Shown here piece after piece: positions 52,886 through 62,292 of a DNA stretch of 64,000 nucleotides. Below the pieces are notes generated by a model. The model was not told the origin of the DNA, searched no databases, and saw only the letters and a list, made by a program, of their open reading frames with translations. A program made the position numbers and the translations under genes. Location of the stretch: assembly GCA_030064935.1 (NCBI GenBank), contig JASJEA010000001.1:1-64000 (forward strand). The letters run 5' to 3'. Source of the DNA: Crocosphaera sp. (GTDB lineage: Bacteria; Cyanobacteriota; Cyanobacteriia; Cyanobacteriales; Microcystaceae). Positions within the stretch are counted from its first letter, which is position 1. Every line of letters begins with the position of its first letter.

Positions 52886-54064
52886 ATGAAGTATTATTTA
52901 GTATATAGTCAACTGTCTCAACAACCCGATTCTGCCCATGAAATTCATGATGTGATGTGTGCTAATGCTGTGGCCAATTTGGGTTACTCTGGCATTTTAG
53001 CTTATCCTAAACAACAAAATAATCCTTTTAATTTATTGCCTATACTTTTTCCTTTTCAACTTCAAAAACCTGCTCCAGAATTTATTGATTTTTATGATGT
53101 TCAAAATAAATTACAGGTGTTAGGTTTATCTATTCCTCCTCTGATGGAAAAAGGGATTAATCGTTTTAATGTGAGTAGTTTAGTCTGTAAATATTATCTA
53201 CCTATCTATCTAAAGAATAAAATTAAAGCGGTACATACCAGAGATTGGAATTTTGCTAAAGCTGCTGTAAAAAACAAAATTCCAACGATTTTTGAACGCC
53301 ATTATTTTGCGGAAAAAACATTTGAAAAATCCATTGTTGATGATCCTTACTTTAGGGTTGTTATAACTCAATCGGAAATCATTAGACAAAGTATAATTGA
53401 AGCTGGAATACCACCAGAAAAAGCAATTTGGTTAGATAATGGTTTTAACCAATCTTTTTTGAAAAGGTATCCTGAAGATGCTCAAAAATGGCGCACTGAA
53501 TTATTAAAAAATAACCGTCAATATTTAATAATTTATTCTGGTGCTTTGTATCCTTTTAAGGGCATTGATTTATTAATTGATGTTGCTGAAAAATTACCTA
53601 ATCTTCAGTTTGCTGTCACAGGAGGAACAGAAGAACAAGTTAAACATTATCAACAATTGGCTCAAGACAAAAAAGTTAATAATATTGATTTTTTGGGTTG
53701 GGTTATGCCGCGATCCCGTTTAGTTAGTTTATTCCAAGCTGCTGATATTTTAGCCCATCCTCATCTATCTGGTAAGTCAGCAAGTTTTACAAACCCTGTT
53801 AAATTTTTCCAATATTTAGCATCGGGAACCCCTATTGTAGCGACAGAAATTACACCATTAATGTCTTTTAAAAAGACAGTTCCCATGGGGGTTTGGTGTG
53901 AACCTGATACTCCGAATCTTTTTGCTGAGGCGATTCAAAAATGTTTAGAAACTTATCCGAGAAAAATGGAAGGATATGAGGAAAATATAAGTTACAGTAA
54001 AGGGTTTTCTTGGGAAAAAAGAGCAGAAAAAATTATCAAGTATCTTCCTGAGATAACTAAGTAA
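52886..54064 (+). CDS. Glycosyltransferase family 4
   Basis: This 392-residue GT-B protein has an N-terminal domain (MKYYLVYSQLSQQPDSAHEI) and a C-terminal Glycos_transf_1 domain. Visible segments are IYSGALYPFKGIDLLIDVAEKL, the VTGG loop and HPHLSGKSASFTNPVKFFQYLASGTPIVAT. The acceptor-site pattern DILAHPHL...SGTPIVAT is canonical. Donor and acceptor cannot be predicted. ATG 52886 gives a standard GT4 start; the longer frame from 52784 has an unusual leader. Downstream lies a sulfotransferase gene in the opposite strand, a pair suggesting sulfated glycan assembly (inference). Confidence 0.85.
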   Translation: MKYYLVYSQLSQQPDSAHEIHDVMCANAVANLGYSGILAYPKQQNNPFNLLPILFPFQLQKPAPEFIDFYDVQNKLQVLGLSIPPLMEKGINRFNVSSLVCKYYLPIYLKNKIKAVHTRDWNFAKAAVKNKIPTIFERHYFAEKTFEKSIVDDPYFRVVITQSEIIRQSIIEAGIPPEKAIWLDNGFNQSFLKRYPEDAQKWRTELLKNNRQYLIIYSGALYPFKGIDLLIDVAEKLPNLQFAVTGGTEEQVKHYQQLAQDKKVNNIDFLGWVMPRSRLVSLFQAADILAHPHLSGKSASFTNPVKFFQYLASGTPIVATEITPLMSFKKTVPMGVWCEPDTPNLFAEAIQKCLETYPRKMEGYEENISYSKGFSWEKRAEKIIKYLPEITK

Positions 54065-54101
54065 AACAAGCAGGATGCTTGTTACAGCCCACAAGGGTGT
54101 A

Positions 54102-54890
54102 TTAGACTTTTTTCAGGTTATTTAGTTTCCTTTCGATACTATATTTAGAATAAGTTAGTTGACTCAACCACTGCATGGTAAGCGGTTGGGTTAGGGGGTA
54201 GTTAACTAAGGATAACCAATCCTTGCTAATCGATTCTAAATAAGCGACTTGAATGGGAGTTAAAATCTTATTCCATTGATTATGTTGACCCGAACTAATA
54301 TGATTACCATGAAGTAAACTTTTGGGATCATATAAATTTTCATTAACTTGATTATTTTTCCATTGTTTAATTCTCTTTTTTTGCTGTTCAATACTATAGT
54401 GATCAGCAATTTCTTGAGCATCTTCTTGAGAAATATCTATGTTAAGATGTTCAGCAATTTTTAAAACTTCTTGAGGTAAATTATTAACCATGCTCTCATA
54501 ACGAGAAATTAACATATTATCTAAATTAGTCCAGTTATAAAAATCTCTGATACACTCTTTTATTTCCCCTGTTTCAAATATCAATCTTTCAAAGGTTGCT
54601 TTTCTCATTTTCATCAAAGAAACCGTAACATCTCGAATATCTCGATAAATATAAATTCCTTTGGCTTGTTTATCTGCGATCGCCTTTTTTACTCCTTTTA
54701 AATGTCGAAACTGATGAACTTTAAAGACTTGCATTGAAGTTGATGAATCTTTTTCTAAAAGCTCTTGACAGTTACTATTGCGAATTTCACCGCATCCTTT
54801 TCCTTTTCCCGTTTTTTCTAAAATTTCTACAGTCAACTGATATTGTAAAGTTGATCCTGAGCGCATCATTCCACAACAAATAATAAGCAT
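54102..54890 (-). CDS. Sulfotransferase (PAPS-dependent)
   Basis: The 262-residue protein has a 5'-phosphosulfate-binding P-loop near the start (CGMMRSGSTLQYQLT), the KVHQFRHL segment and the 3'-phosphate-binding YIYRDIRDVTVSLMKMR. It would move sulfate from PAPS to a sugar, lipid or other acceptor. It is AT-rich and convergent with the GT4 gene. A second sulfotransferase-like protein lies at 17971. The acceptor is unknown. Confidence 0.82.
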   Translation of the reverse strand: MLIICCGMMRSGSTLQYQLTVEILEKTGKGKGCGEIRNSNCQELLEKDSSTSMQVFKVHQFRHLKGVKKAIADKQAKGIYIYRDIRDVTVSLMKMRKATFERLIFETGEIKECIRDFYNWTNLDNMLISRYESMVNNLPQEVLKIAEHLNIDISQEDAQEIADHYSIEQQKKRIKQWKNNQVNENLYDPKSLLHGNHISSGQHNQWNKILTPIQVAYLESISKDWLSLVNYPLTQPLTMQWLSQLTYSKYSIERKLNNLKKV

Positions 54891-55103
54891 TAATTTATTA
54901 AATCCTATCTTTAAATAATTTACAATACTTAATCTTTAGCAGAAGTTTAGCTATTTGTCAAAACACATATATTGTAGTTCCCATACTATTAGAATGAAGT
55001 CAGAAGTCATCTTGAGCTTCAGCCAGGAGAGCTTTAATACACTTCTAAAGCAGCCTAAGCAATATAAGATGTTATTATTCCCACAAGTAGAGCAGAGACA
55101 TCA

Positions 55104-55478
55104 ATGGATTTAGAAAAAAATAAAATTCCTCATTTATCTTTAGAAGAAGATGAAGAGAATAAGTTAATGTTTAAATTACTTGAAAATTATTGTTTAACTG
55201 CTAAATCTCCTGAAGAAATGCAAACATCTCTGGAAATTTATAAAAATATTATTGAACACCATACCTTGATTAAGGTAGCTAGAAATCAACAGTTTATGGA
55301 GAGATTTCAAATTATACGTCAAACCTCTATGTGGGGAATTATTATTAGTATTGGTGTTGGTTTAATTATTGCTCGTATGACTAAATTAGGTATATTTTTA
55401 ATTTTCCTTGTTTTTTATGATTTTGTTTGGGATTATTATCAATTGAGAAAAGAAAAAAGTAACATGATAAAAAAATAG
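55104..55478 (+). CDS. Small membrane protein of unknown function
   Basis: The 124-residue protein has an acidic N-terminal half (LSLEEDEENKLMFKLLENY) and two adjacent hydrophobic helices at about residues 75-95 and 97-112, then a Lys-rich tail. No family is recognised. It is AT-rich and ends in a region that forms a bidirectional hairpin with the next gene. Confidence 0.55.
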   Translation: MDLEKNKIPHLSLEEDEENKLMFKLLENYCLTAKSPEEMQTSLEIYKNIIEHHTLIKVARNQQFMERFQIIRQTSMWGIIISIGVGLIIARMTKLGIFLIFLVFYDFVWDYYQLRKEKSNMIKK

Positions 55479-55517
55479 TATAAATAGAATCTTTAATCAT
55501 GACTATTATTTATACTA
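55476..55517. terminator. Inverted repeat between convergent genes
   Basis: TAGTATAAATA (55476-55486) and TATTTATACTA (55507-55517) form a perfect 11-bp stem around a 20-nt loop between the membrane-protein gene and ssb. It is AT-only, so its strength is doubtful. Confidence 0.4.
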
Positions 55518-55561
55518 TATATGGAAACATTAATTTAGTTTTGAAATCTCTTTACATCATT

Positions 55562-55933
55562 TCAAAACTCATCATCACCTCCTGAATAATTATTAACCAA
55601 ATTAGGATCATTATCTCTTTTAGATCCTAATAAATCTAAACGATCAACTCTAATAACTGGATTAGAACGGTTAGCTCCTGTATTTCTATCTGTCCAAGTT
55701 TCAATGTCTAATGATCCCTGAATACCAATTAAACTACCTTTTCTAACATAGTTAGCAGCAATTTCTGCAGTCTTACCCCAGATTTTTAAATTGAACCAAT
55801 CGGGCTGATCACTATTACGAGAACGACGATTTACTGCTAATGTTAAAGTACATAAAACACTGCCTGACTCAAAATATCTTACTTCTGGATCTCGACCAGC
55901 ACGACCAACTAAATTAACAACATTCAAGCTCAT
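55562..55933 (-). CDS. ssb: Single-stranded DNA-binding protein
   Basis: The 123-residue OB-fold protein has the SSB signature: VVNLVGRAGRDPEVRYFESG, FNLKIWGKTAEIAANYVRKG, GSLDIETWTD. It ends with GGDDEF, a truncated version of the acidic tip that binds partner proteins. It is short for an SSB, but cyanobacteria have such forms. ATG 55933 is chosen over an upstream frame because the family begins at MSLNVVNLVG. Confidence 0.88.
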   Translation of the reverse strand: MSLNVVNLVGRAGRDPEVRYFESGSVLCTLTLAVNRRSRNSDQPDWFNLKIWGKTAEIAANYVRKGSLIGIQGSLDIETWTDRNTGANRSNPVIRVDRLDLLGSKRDNDPNLVNNYSGGDDEF

Positions 55934-56088
55934 AAATTGAGTACCCACTTTATTGAATATCAACATTTATATTGTATCATAAATCATGATTAATTAAGAG
56001 AAAAAAGTTTTAATTCTGTTTAAAAATACAATAGATAGAACATAAAAATGCTATTCTTATGAAGAATATATAATTGCCAAAAAAGATC

Positions 56089-56487
56089 ATGAAGATTATT
56101 GTTCAATTAAGAGCCGCTAAAATACCTATTATTGGCTTGATTGCTGTTCATTATTGGTATGTTATTATCAGAGAAAATCAACAAGATCGTTGGGAAATTT
56201 GGCAAAATCGTAATGTAGGTCAATCTAGCTGGGGACATTTACACAAGAATTTATTGTCTCCCTCTTCTGGTGTCGGTAATGGGAATAGTTGGCTGACAAA
56301 ATCATGGACTGATGAAGTGGGCAATCAACTAGCAGAAACAATTGAAAATAGTCCCATGATTTATCCTTACAATTACCTTTATCGTTACTTCCCAGGTCCC
56401 AACAGTAATACTTATGTACGATGGATTTTAAAGCAAGCAAAGTGTGATTATCCCCTGAGTTTTAGAGCTATTGGCCAATACTATTGA
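56089..56487 (+). CDS. DUF3750 family protein
   Basis: The 132-residue protein matches the DUF3750 pattern: HYWYVIIRENQQDRWEIWQ, then GHLHKNL, and near the end YRYFPGPNSNTYVRWIL. No signal peptide. Function is unknown; the conserved PGPNSNTYV motif suggests a possible catalytic or binding role. The frame is open from a TTG at 56074, with the ATG at 56089 the better start. Confidence 0.7.
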   Translation: MKIIVQLRAAKIPIIGLIAVHYWYVIIRENQQDRWEIWQNRNVGQSSWGHLHKNLLSPSSGVGNGNSWLTKSWTDEVGNQLAETIENSPMIYPYNYLYRYFPGPNSNTYVRWILKQAKCDYPLSFRAIGQYY

Positions 56488-56716
56488 TGGTGTTGTCTGT
56501 GAAAATAGTTTTTCTGCTCCATAAACAGGAACAAAAACAATGATGCCTAAGTCGAGTGGGTCATTACTGATAACTTATGCTTACCGTTAACTGGTTTTCT
56601 AGTATAAATTGATTAATATCGCTAGACTTACTCAAAGAAACGTAATAAAATCCGTTCGATCCACCGTGGATCAAATAAGTCATAGTAGTCTTTTATAATA
56701 AGGGGCGTAAACAAAC

Positions 56717-57760
56717 GTGAATATTTTTAATCGTTTTTCCCTCTCAAGGGATATGGGTATCGACTTAGGCACCGCTAACACCCTAGTCTATGTATCGGGT
56801 AAAGGTATTGTACTTGAAGAGCCATCCGTTGTCGCCATTGATCAGGATAGAAAAGTTCCCTTAGCCGTTGGGGAAGAAGCCAAGAAAATGTTAGGGCGGA
56901 CTCCTGGTAACGTGGTAGCCTTACGTCCCCTACGGGATGGCGTTATCGCCGACTTTTTAAGTGCCATGATCATGCTCAAAGAATTTATTCAGCGAGCGCA
57001 CGAAGGTAGTCCTTTGGGGAACCCTCGCATGGTGATTGGTATTCCCAGTGGTATTACAGAAGTCGAAAGACGGGCAGTGATTGACGCAGCTAGAGAAGCT
57101 GGAGCGAGGGATGTGGGCTTAATCGAAGAACCGGTTGCAGCAGCTTTAGGGGCGGGTTTACCGGTCACAGAAGCGACCGGAAACATGATCGTAGACATTG
57201 GAGGTGGGACCACCGAGGTAGCCGTCTTAAGTCTCCAGGGACGAGTCTTAAGCGAGTCTGTTAGGGTAGCCGGAGATGAATTAACCGACTCTATCATCCA
57301 ATACATGAAGAAAGTTCACAATATGGTCATTGGCGAGCGAACCGCCGAAGAAATAAAAATTCGCTTGGCTTCTGCCTATCCCGTACGTCATGAACAAGAG
57401 CCGACAATGGAAGTACGGGGTTTACATTTGATGTCAGGGTTGCCCCGTACCGTCACTATTAAAGGAGAAGAAATTCGTGAAAGCATGGCTGAACCCTTAG
57501 CTGTCATTGTCGATGCCATTAAGCGGACATTGGAGCGAACCCCCCCAGAATTAGCGGCCGATATTATCGATCGCGGCATTATGTTGGCTGGTGGTGGTGC
57601 CTTGTTACGAGGGATTGACACCCTACTTTCTCATGAAACTGGTATTGTCACCCATATTGCTGAAGATCCCCTACGGTGCGTGGTTAAAGGAACAGGAGAA
57701 GTTTTGAAAAACCCCACAGTTTTAGATAGGGTGATGAGTCAAAGCTCTCAAATGGTGTAA
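56717..57760 (+). CDS. mreB: Rod-shape-determining actin homologue MreB
   Basis: The 347-residue actin-like ATPase carries GIDLGTANTLVYV (phosphate 1), IGIPSGITEVERRAVIDAA, IEEPVAAALGAGLPV, VDIGGGTTEVAVLS (phosphate 2) and GIMLAGGGALLRGID (adenosine). It directs cell-wall synthesis and cell shape at the membrane. The start is GTG at 56717. It is the first gene of mreBCD, with mreC 22 bp later. Confidence 0.97.
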   Translation: MNIFNRFSLSRDMGIDLGTANTLVYVSGKGIVLEEPSVVAIDQDRKVPLAVGEEAKKMLGRTPGNVVALRPLRDGVIADFLSAMIMLKEFIQRAHEGSPLGNPRMVIGIPSGITEVERRAVIDAAREAGARDVGLIEEPVAAALGAGLPVTEATGNMIVDIGGGTTEVAVLSLQGRVLSESVRVAGDELTDSIIQYMKKVHNMVIGERTAEEIKIRLASAYPVRHEQEPTMEVRGLHLMSGLPRTVTIKGEEIRESMAEPLAVIVDAIKRTLERTPPELAADIIDRGIMLAGGGALLRGIDTLLSHETGIVTHIAEDPLRCVVKGTGEVLKNPTVLDRVMSQSSQMV

Positions 57761-57782
57761 ACAGGAGAGAACAAAGCAGACA

Positions 57783-58532
57783 ATGTTGATACTGCGTCGT
57801 TGGTATGCTCGATATGGCTCTAAACTGGTCTGGGCAGCAGTTGCTTTAGGAATTGGCTGGTTTTTGCGCCAAACTCAGGGGGCCCCTATTTTGGAACTGT
57901 ATTATTGGGTAAGTCGCCCGTTACAGTCAGAGTCCCCTGAACTCCTACAAAAGCGACTAACCAACGCACGTATTACAGAACTTGAGCAGAGGGTGGTGGA
58001 GCTAGAGCGCAAAAATGAGCAGTTACAGAAGTTGTTAGGCTACTTCAAAGAACAGGAACAGGATGTTATTGTCGCTCCCATTATTGGCCGTAGTCCGGAT
58101 GATTGGTGGAAACAAGTGATTTTAGGCCGTGGGAGTCGCGATGGCATCAAAAATGGTTTTGTGGTGACAGGGATTGGTGGTTTAATTGGTCGTATTGTTG
58201 ATGTCACACCCCACACCAGCAGGGTTTTATTGGTGAGTGATCCTACCAGTCGCGTGGGGGCCCGCATTAGTCGCACAGGAACCATGGGTGTGATTATTGG
58301 CGGCAGTTCTCGTATTGCTATTATGCGTTTTTTTGAAAAAGTTCCTCAAGTGAATCCTGGAGATACCATTACCACGTCTCCTGTAAGTCGTCTTTTTCCA
58401 GACGGTTTACCCATTGGGCGCATCCAATCTGTGGATTTAGAAAAAGGTCCAGCACCAGAAGCAACTGTTTTATTAACCGCACCCATTAACGATTTAGAAT
58501 GGGCTGTAATTCATCCTTATCTCAGTCAATAG
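57783..58532 (+). CDS. mreC: Rod-shape-determining protein MreC
   Basis: The 249-residue protein has an N-terminal membrane helix (GSKLVWAAVALGIGWFL), a coiled coil (ELEQRVVELERKNEQLQKLL) and two beta-barrel domains with the signature GRSPDDWWKQVILGRGSRDGI and LLVSDPTSRVGARISRT. It bridges MreB and the periplasmic wall enzymes. Spacing to mreB is 22 bp and to mreD 10 bp. Confidence 0.96.
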   Translation: MLILRRWYARYGSKLVWAAVALGIGWFLRQTQGAPILELYYWVSRPLQSESPELLQKRLTNARITELEQRVVELERKNEQLQKLLGYFKEQEQDVIVAPIIGRSPDDWWKQVILGRGSRDGIKNGFVVTGIGGLIGRIVDVTPHTSRVLLVSDPTSRVGARISRTGTMGVIIGGSSRIAIMRFFEKVPQVNPGDTITTSPVSRLFPDGLPIGRIQSVDLEKGPAPEATVLLTAPINDLEWAVIHPYLSQ

Positions 58533-58542
58533 CCTTAAGATT

Positions 58543-59079
58543 ATGAATTTGTCGAGACGCGATTCATTTCTGAATAAACTCATTATTGTGGGTTCGGTGA
58601 CTTTATGTTTATTATTGTCTCTGACTCGTCTTCCTGGAATGGAGTTATTAGGCATTGGTACCAATTGGATTTTAATTTGGGTGGTGGTGTGGAGTATTAA
58701 AAGAACCGTTTTTCAAGGAGCGATGGCAGGATTGGTCATGGGTTTAATTCAAGATGGGTTAACAGGTTCCTATCCTTCTCATGTTCTGAGTCTGGTTTTG
58801 GTGGGAATATTGACAGCCCGTTTGCAAAAACATAAGTATATTCAAGAAGATTTTATTTCTGTTGCTTTGATTGTTTTTGCGATGGTAATTTTGTCCGAAA
58901 CCATCACATCTATACAGTACATTGTCGGAGGTATCGCCCCTTTTGAGGATATCTGGCAAGATTATCAACAGTTAGTTCTATCCTCAGCTATCCTCAGTAG
59001 TTTGTGGGCTCCGGTTTTATATTATCCCCTTAATTCTTGGTGGCGTAAACAATCTCATAACAAGGTTAAACTGAACTAA
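58543..59079 (+). CDS. mreD: Rod-shape-determining protein MreD
   Basis: The 178-residue inner-membrane protein has five hydrophobic helices and the family pattern GLVMGLIQDGLTGSYPSHVLS. It belongs to the elongasome with MreB, MreC, RodA and PBP2. It is directly after mreC in the operon. Confidence 0.9.
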   Translation: MNLSRRDSFLNKLIIVGSVTLCLLLSLTRLPGMELLGIGTNWILIWVVVWSIKRTVFQGAMAGLVMGLIQDGLTGSYPSHVLSLVLVGILTARLQKHKYIQEDFISVALIVFAMVILSETITSIQYIVGGIAPFEDIWQDYQQLVLSSAILSSLWAPVLYYPLNSWWRKQSHNKVKLN

Positions 59080-59104
59080 AGTCTATTAAATTTAGAAAAG
59101 TTTC

Positions 59105-60667
59105 ATGAAACATATTTTAAGAAAAATTGGCATCCTACTGACTATCATCTCCTTAATTTATGGGGCATTTATTCTCACTTTTGTGGTGGTTAATTTTACT
59201 AATTACAGTGGGGATCAAATTAATGATGCTTATCGTGTTATGGGAATTTGGGAAGGGGTTTGGCCCACGTTAGGACCTGGCCCCGCTGCTTGGTCAGGAT
59301 TAGTGGGAGATGTTTATTTACCGCCTCTTTATTATTATTTAGTCTTCCCTGGTACTATAATAACTCCCGATTTGTCGGCTCAAGCAATTTCTAATGCTGT
59401 CTTGACTTTTCTGACGATTCCTTTATTAAGTTTTACAATTTATCGCTTACTACAAGGTGTAGATGAAGAGAAGCGTTTTTTCTTATCGACTTTATCGGGA
59501 TTTTGGTATATTTTGTTATTCCGAAATCTTGTTTTAAGCACAGGAGATAGTTTAGGGGGAAATCCTGTTTCGATTCCGTTTTTTTTACTCTGTTTTATTT
59601 TGCTTTATGATTTTCAACTCAATGCTAAACTTTCCCCTTTATTAGAGATAGGATGTTGGGTGAGTTATGGATTAGTTATTGCTATTATTACTAATTTACA
59701 TTTTTCAGCTTTATATGTGATTCCAGTAGTAGCTATTATTGGTGTTATCTACTACATTTTGCAAGAGCCAAGAAGTAAAAAAAGATGGATTTTGTCTGGC
59801 ATAGCGATCGCTACAACTTTCTTAACTTTAACCCCTTATTGGATCGGTGAAATTGGACGAAACTGGGTTAATACACAACGTATCATTCAACTTGTTTTTG
59901 ACTCTAGTACGGAAGACGATCGAAAGGTGTCTTTATTAAAAAGATTTGAGGCAATTTTTTCGGGTTATATTGATTTAGGTCAAGGAGTTTATTTTATTGG
60001 TAATTCTCAAAAAAGTTGGTTAATTTCTTTAGTATTTTTATTGGTCGTTTTGGGGGTTGCTATTTATAAATTTAAGGGGAATAAAACAATTTTTGGTGGC
60101 TTACTGGTTACTTGGGTTATTTTCTTAATGGCTTACTCTTCAACAGATTTAGACAAAACCTATAATCCTGTATTTTATAAAATTTTGATTTATTTAGCTC
60201 CTATTTTTTTGACGATGTCTAGTTTAGCTTATCTGGATTTATCGAAAAAGTTAGAAAAGCTTTTACTTGGTTTTATTATTGCTGGTATTACTATTTCTAT
60301 GGTCATTAATATTCAATACCATGCGAATTATATTAGTAGTCGTGGAGGAATGCCCAGAGTACCTAATACTAATGACATCAGCGAAGCTCTTGAGAAAATT
60401 CCCCCTCAATCAACCCTTTGTCATCCTCAAGAAAGTTATAGAAATATCCGTAACCAAGAATACATTAATCGATATATAAATCAAAAGGAATTAACCTTTG
60501 TCGCTAATTGTGAATCGGATTTTTATTTGCTTAACCCTAAATATATTTCTTTAGGAGATTATCGACTCCATCCTTCTAAACCCCTATCTAAGGATTTTAG
60601 AAATTTTGACCATGAGTACGAGTTATTTGAAGAAACACCTTTATTTTATATTTACCAAATTAAATGA
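59105..60667 (+). CDS. Polytopic membrane protein, possible GT39/ArnT-like glycosyltransferase
   Basis: The 520-residue protein has 10 or more membrane helices with a long extramembrane end. The start resembles GT-C glycosyltransferases: a loop after the first helix has NYSGDQINDAYRV, followed by LYYYLVFPGTI. The C-terminal part (residues 420-520) is soluble with two Cys. It lies 25 bp after mreD and probably shares its transcript, suggesting a wall or surface glycan role. A GT39 assignment is tentative. Confidence 0.6.
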   Translation: MKHILRKIGILLTIISLIYGAFILTFVVVNFTNYSGDQINDAYRVMGIWEGVWPTLGPGPAAWSGLVGDVYLPPLYYYLVFPGTIITPDLSAQAISNAVLTFLTIPLLSFTIYRLLQGVDEEKRFFLSTLSGFWYILLFRNLVLSTGDSLGGNPVSIPFFLLCFILLYDFQLNAKLSPLLEIGCWVSYGLVIAIITNLHFSALYVIPVVAIIGVIYYILQEPRSKKRWILSGIAIATTFLTLTPYWIGEIGRNWVNTQRIIQLVFDSSTEDDRKVSLLKRFEAIFSGYIDLGQGVYFIGNSQKSWLISLVFLLVVLGVAIYKFKGNKTIFGGLLVTWVIFLMAYSSTDLDKTYNPVFYKILIYLAPIFLTMSSLAYLDLSKKLEKLLLGFIIAGITISMVINIQYHANYISSRGGMPRVPNTNDISEALEKIPPQSTLCHPQESYRNIRNQEYINRYINQKELTFVANCESDFYLLNPKYISLGDYRLHPSKPLSKDFRNFDHEYELFEETPLFYIYQIK

Positions 60668-60674
60668 TTGGCAA

Positions 60675-60965
60675 TTATTGAGTTTCTCGCACTGCAAAAT
60701 CTTGATATCCCTTGGGTTCAAGGGTTTCTACTCTCACCCCCGTTACCTGAGCATTTCTGGGTCCTTGATGACACCATTGCACCATTTCCTCAACCGAGGG
60801 TTCTATCCCCTCAAAAATGGCCTCTACACGACCATCCAGAAGATTTCTGACCCATCCTTTAATTCCAAGTCTTTGCGCCTCCTGGACTGTAGAATAGCGG
60901 TATCCCACTCCTTGAACTGTTCCAGTAACGAAAACATGAACACAAATAAGATCAGCATCTATCAT
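60675..60965 (-). CDS. acyP: Acylphosphatase
   Basis: The 96-residue alpha/beta protein carries the acylphosphatase signature: HVFVTGTVQGVGYRYSTVQEA with the phosphate-binding Arg (GVGYR), and GWVRNLLDGRVEAIFEG with the catalytic Asn (RNLLDG). It hydrolyses the carboxyl-phosphate bond of acylphosphates in the cytosol. It is convergent with the preceding membrane-protein gene (8 bp gap) and lies downstream of the ADO gene on the minus strand. Confidence 0.93.
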   Translation of the reverse strand: MIDADLICVHVFVTGTVQGVGYRYSTVQEAQRLGIKGWVRNLLDGRVEAIFEGIEPSVEEMVQWCHQGPRNAQVTGVRVETLEPKGYQDFAVRETQ

Positions 60966-61034
60966 TGTTCTAAAACTTATATTTTTCGGTGGCGATCGCT
61001 TGTCTAAAACTGAGTTTGTGATTTACTGAGTAAA

Positions 61035-61055
61035 GGGCTTAATATTATTAAGCCC
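61035..61055. terminator. Hairpin after the aldehyde oxygenase gene
   Basis: GGGCTTAAT (61035-61043) pairs perfectly with ATTAAGCCC (61047-61055) around a 3-nt loop. A T-run (ATTTTTT) lies to the right on the plus strand, and A-rich DNA on the other. It lies 33 bp downstream of the oxygenase stop on the minus strand and before acyP. Confidence 0.65.
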
Positions 61056-61087
61056 CTCAGATTTTTTAATGGTTATTTTTAGGTGTT

Positions 61088-61783
61088 TTAAGCAGCCCGT
61101 AAACCATAAGAAGACATTTTCATGATTTCACGGGTAGAGAAACCAATATTACTTAAAGCTTCTCCGTAACTAATCATGAAGTCTTCAACTAAAGCTTCCT
61201 TTTCCATGCCTAAAATTTCCGCATCCTTTTCCACTTCATTAAGCATTTTCCAAACGATGGGTAAATTATCTTTGTTAGCTTCTTCTAACTCTGCTTTAGA
61301 TGCTTCAAAATTAGCTTTTAACCACTCTTCTCCAAAGTTAAGGTGCATATATTCATCCTTAACTACCCCTTCCGTGATTTTGCGAGCAAAGGGATCAGCC
61401 ACAGGGATATAAATATTATAAGCAGCGATCGCAAAGGCTTCGATAATCAAAGATTGAATGAGTAAGCAGGTAACAATTTTTCCTTCAGCTTTGGCGGTTT
61501 GGAAGTTACGGTGAAGTTGAGAGAAAAATTCTTGAGCATATGGCATATCAGGGGTGACATTCAAATTCTTGCCACAAGCTTGAAAGCCCTTTTTATGACG
61601 GTTTTCCATTTTCGAGAGACGAATCAACTCAGCCCCATCTTTAGGAAGAAGTTGCGCCATATCAATATAGTTTTGATAGGCTTCTTGTTCCCCCTCAATG
61701 ACAATAGCATTGATGCGACTATAAGCGTCTTTATAGGTTTCGCTGTTAAAATCAAGCTCTGAGCGTAAAGCAAGCTCTTGCAT
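61088..61783 (-). CDS. ado: Aldehyde-deformylating oxygenase (aldehyde decarbonylase)
   Basis: The 231-residue ferritin-like diiron protein converts fatty aldehydes to alkanes (C15/C17) plus formate, using O2 and electrons from ferredoxin. Iron ligands are present at the usual positions: Glu32, Glu60 and His63 (MENRHKK), Glu115, Glu144 and His147 ([10 protein letters not shown]). Cyanobacterial ADO genes are usually next to the acyl-ACP reductase gene; here the neighbours are acyP and a repeat region, so the reductase must be elsewhere. Confidence 0.96.
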   Translation of the reverse strand: MQELALRSELDFNSETYKDAYSRINAIVIEGEQEAYQNYIDMAQLLPKDGAELIRLSKMENRHKKGFQACGKNLNVTPDMPYAQEFFSQLHRNFQTAKAEGKIVTCLLIQSLIIEAFAIAAYNIYIPVADPFARKITEGVVKDEYMHLNFGEEWLKANFEASKAELEEANKDNLPIVWKMLNEVEKDAEILGMEKEALVEDFMISYGEALSNIGFSTREIMKMSSYGLRAA

Positions 61784-62292
61784 AAGCTAAATTATCTCCT
61801 GTGTTTTATCAACTAAGTTACAGTTTAAAGTAATATCCTTAATCAGATTAAGGTATTGAAAGATTTAATCGGGGGTTTACTATGATCCATCATAATAATT
61901 TCTCCTCTAATTTATAAAATTTGAGGCAATATGACAATCTTGACCGAAAAAAAAGGGTTCCAAGCCTCCTCTTTCAAGGGTATGAAAGCGATCGAGGCAT
62001 GGGGAGGAAACCTCGCCATATCCAATAGATCAACAGAAGAAGAATTTTCCTAGTTTCAAGGCTCCAAGTTGAGGGAGCGGTAATTCCAAATTTGTGCATT
62101 CTGAATAAATTTTCCGAAACGCTGCAAACGCCTCTCTCACCAAGCCTATGGAAGTACACTCCCTCAACTAAAAATAACCATCACGAAGGTTGTCTGTGTT
62201 GGACAAAGAAAGGACAACAAAGTTAATAAAAATGTCAAACTAGAAAGTAAGCCAAGTTTTACAGAATAAAATCCAGTTCAGGAAACCATCTT
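61784..62292. other. 509-bp gap with a full B-family repeat
   Basis: The gap lies between the divergent ADO (minus) and TldD (plus) genes. It contains a long B-family copy (61945-62110) with the GCGATCGAGGCATGGGGAGG block and an internal GGCGAGG-type hairpin. The rest is AT-rich promoter-like DNA. No ORF with family resemblance. Confidence 0.5.
61945..62110. repeat. Long copy of dispersed repeat B
   Basis: The blocks are AAAAAAAAGGGTTCCAAGCC, CTCTTTCAAGGGTATGAAAG, CGATCGAGGCATGGGGAGG, then CATATCCAATAGATCAACAG, AGAAGAATTTTCCTAGTTTC, AAGGCTCCAAGTTGAGGG and CGGTAATTCCAAATTTGTGC. The inverted partner is at 38960-39085 and shorter relatives are at 21755, 32455 and 51540. It has an inner AGGAAACCTCGCC hairpin. 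Confidence 0.55.

Noticed and set aside
60267-60479. Frame inside the membrane-protein gene at 59105
   Set aside because: It is an out-of-frame shadow of the larger gene.
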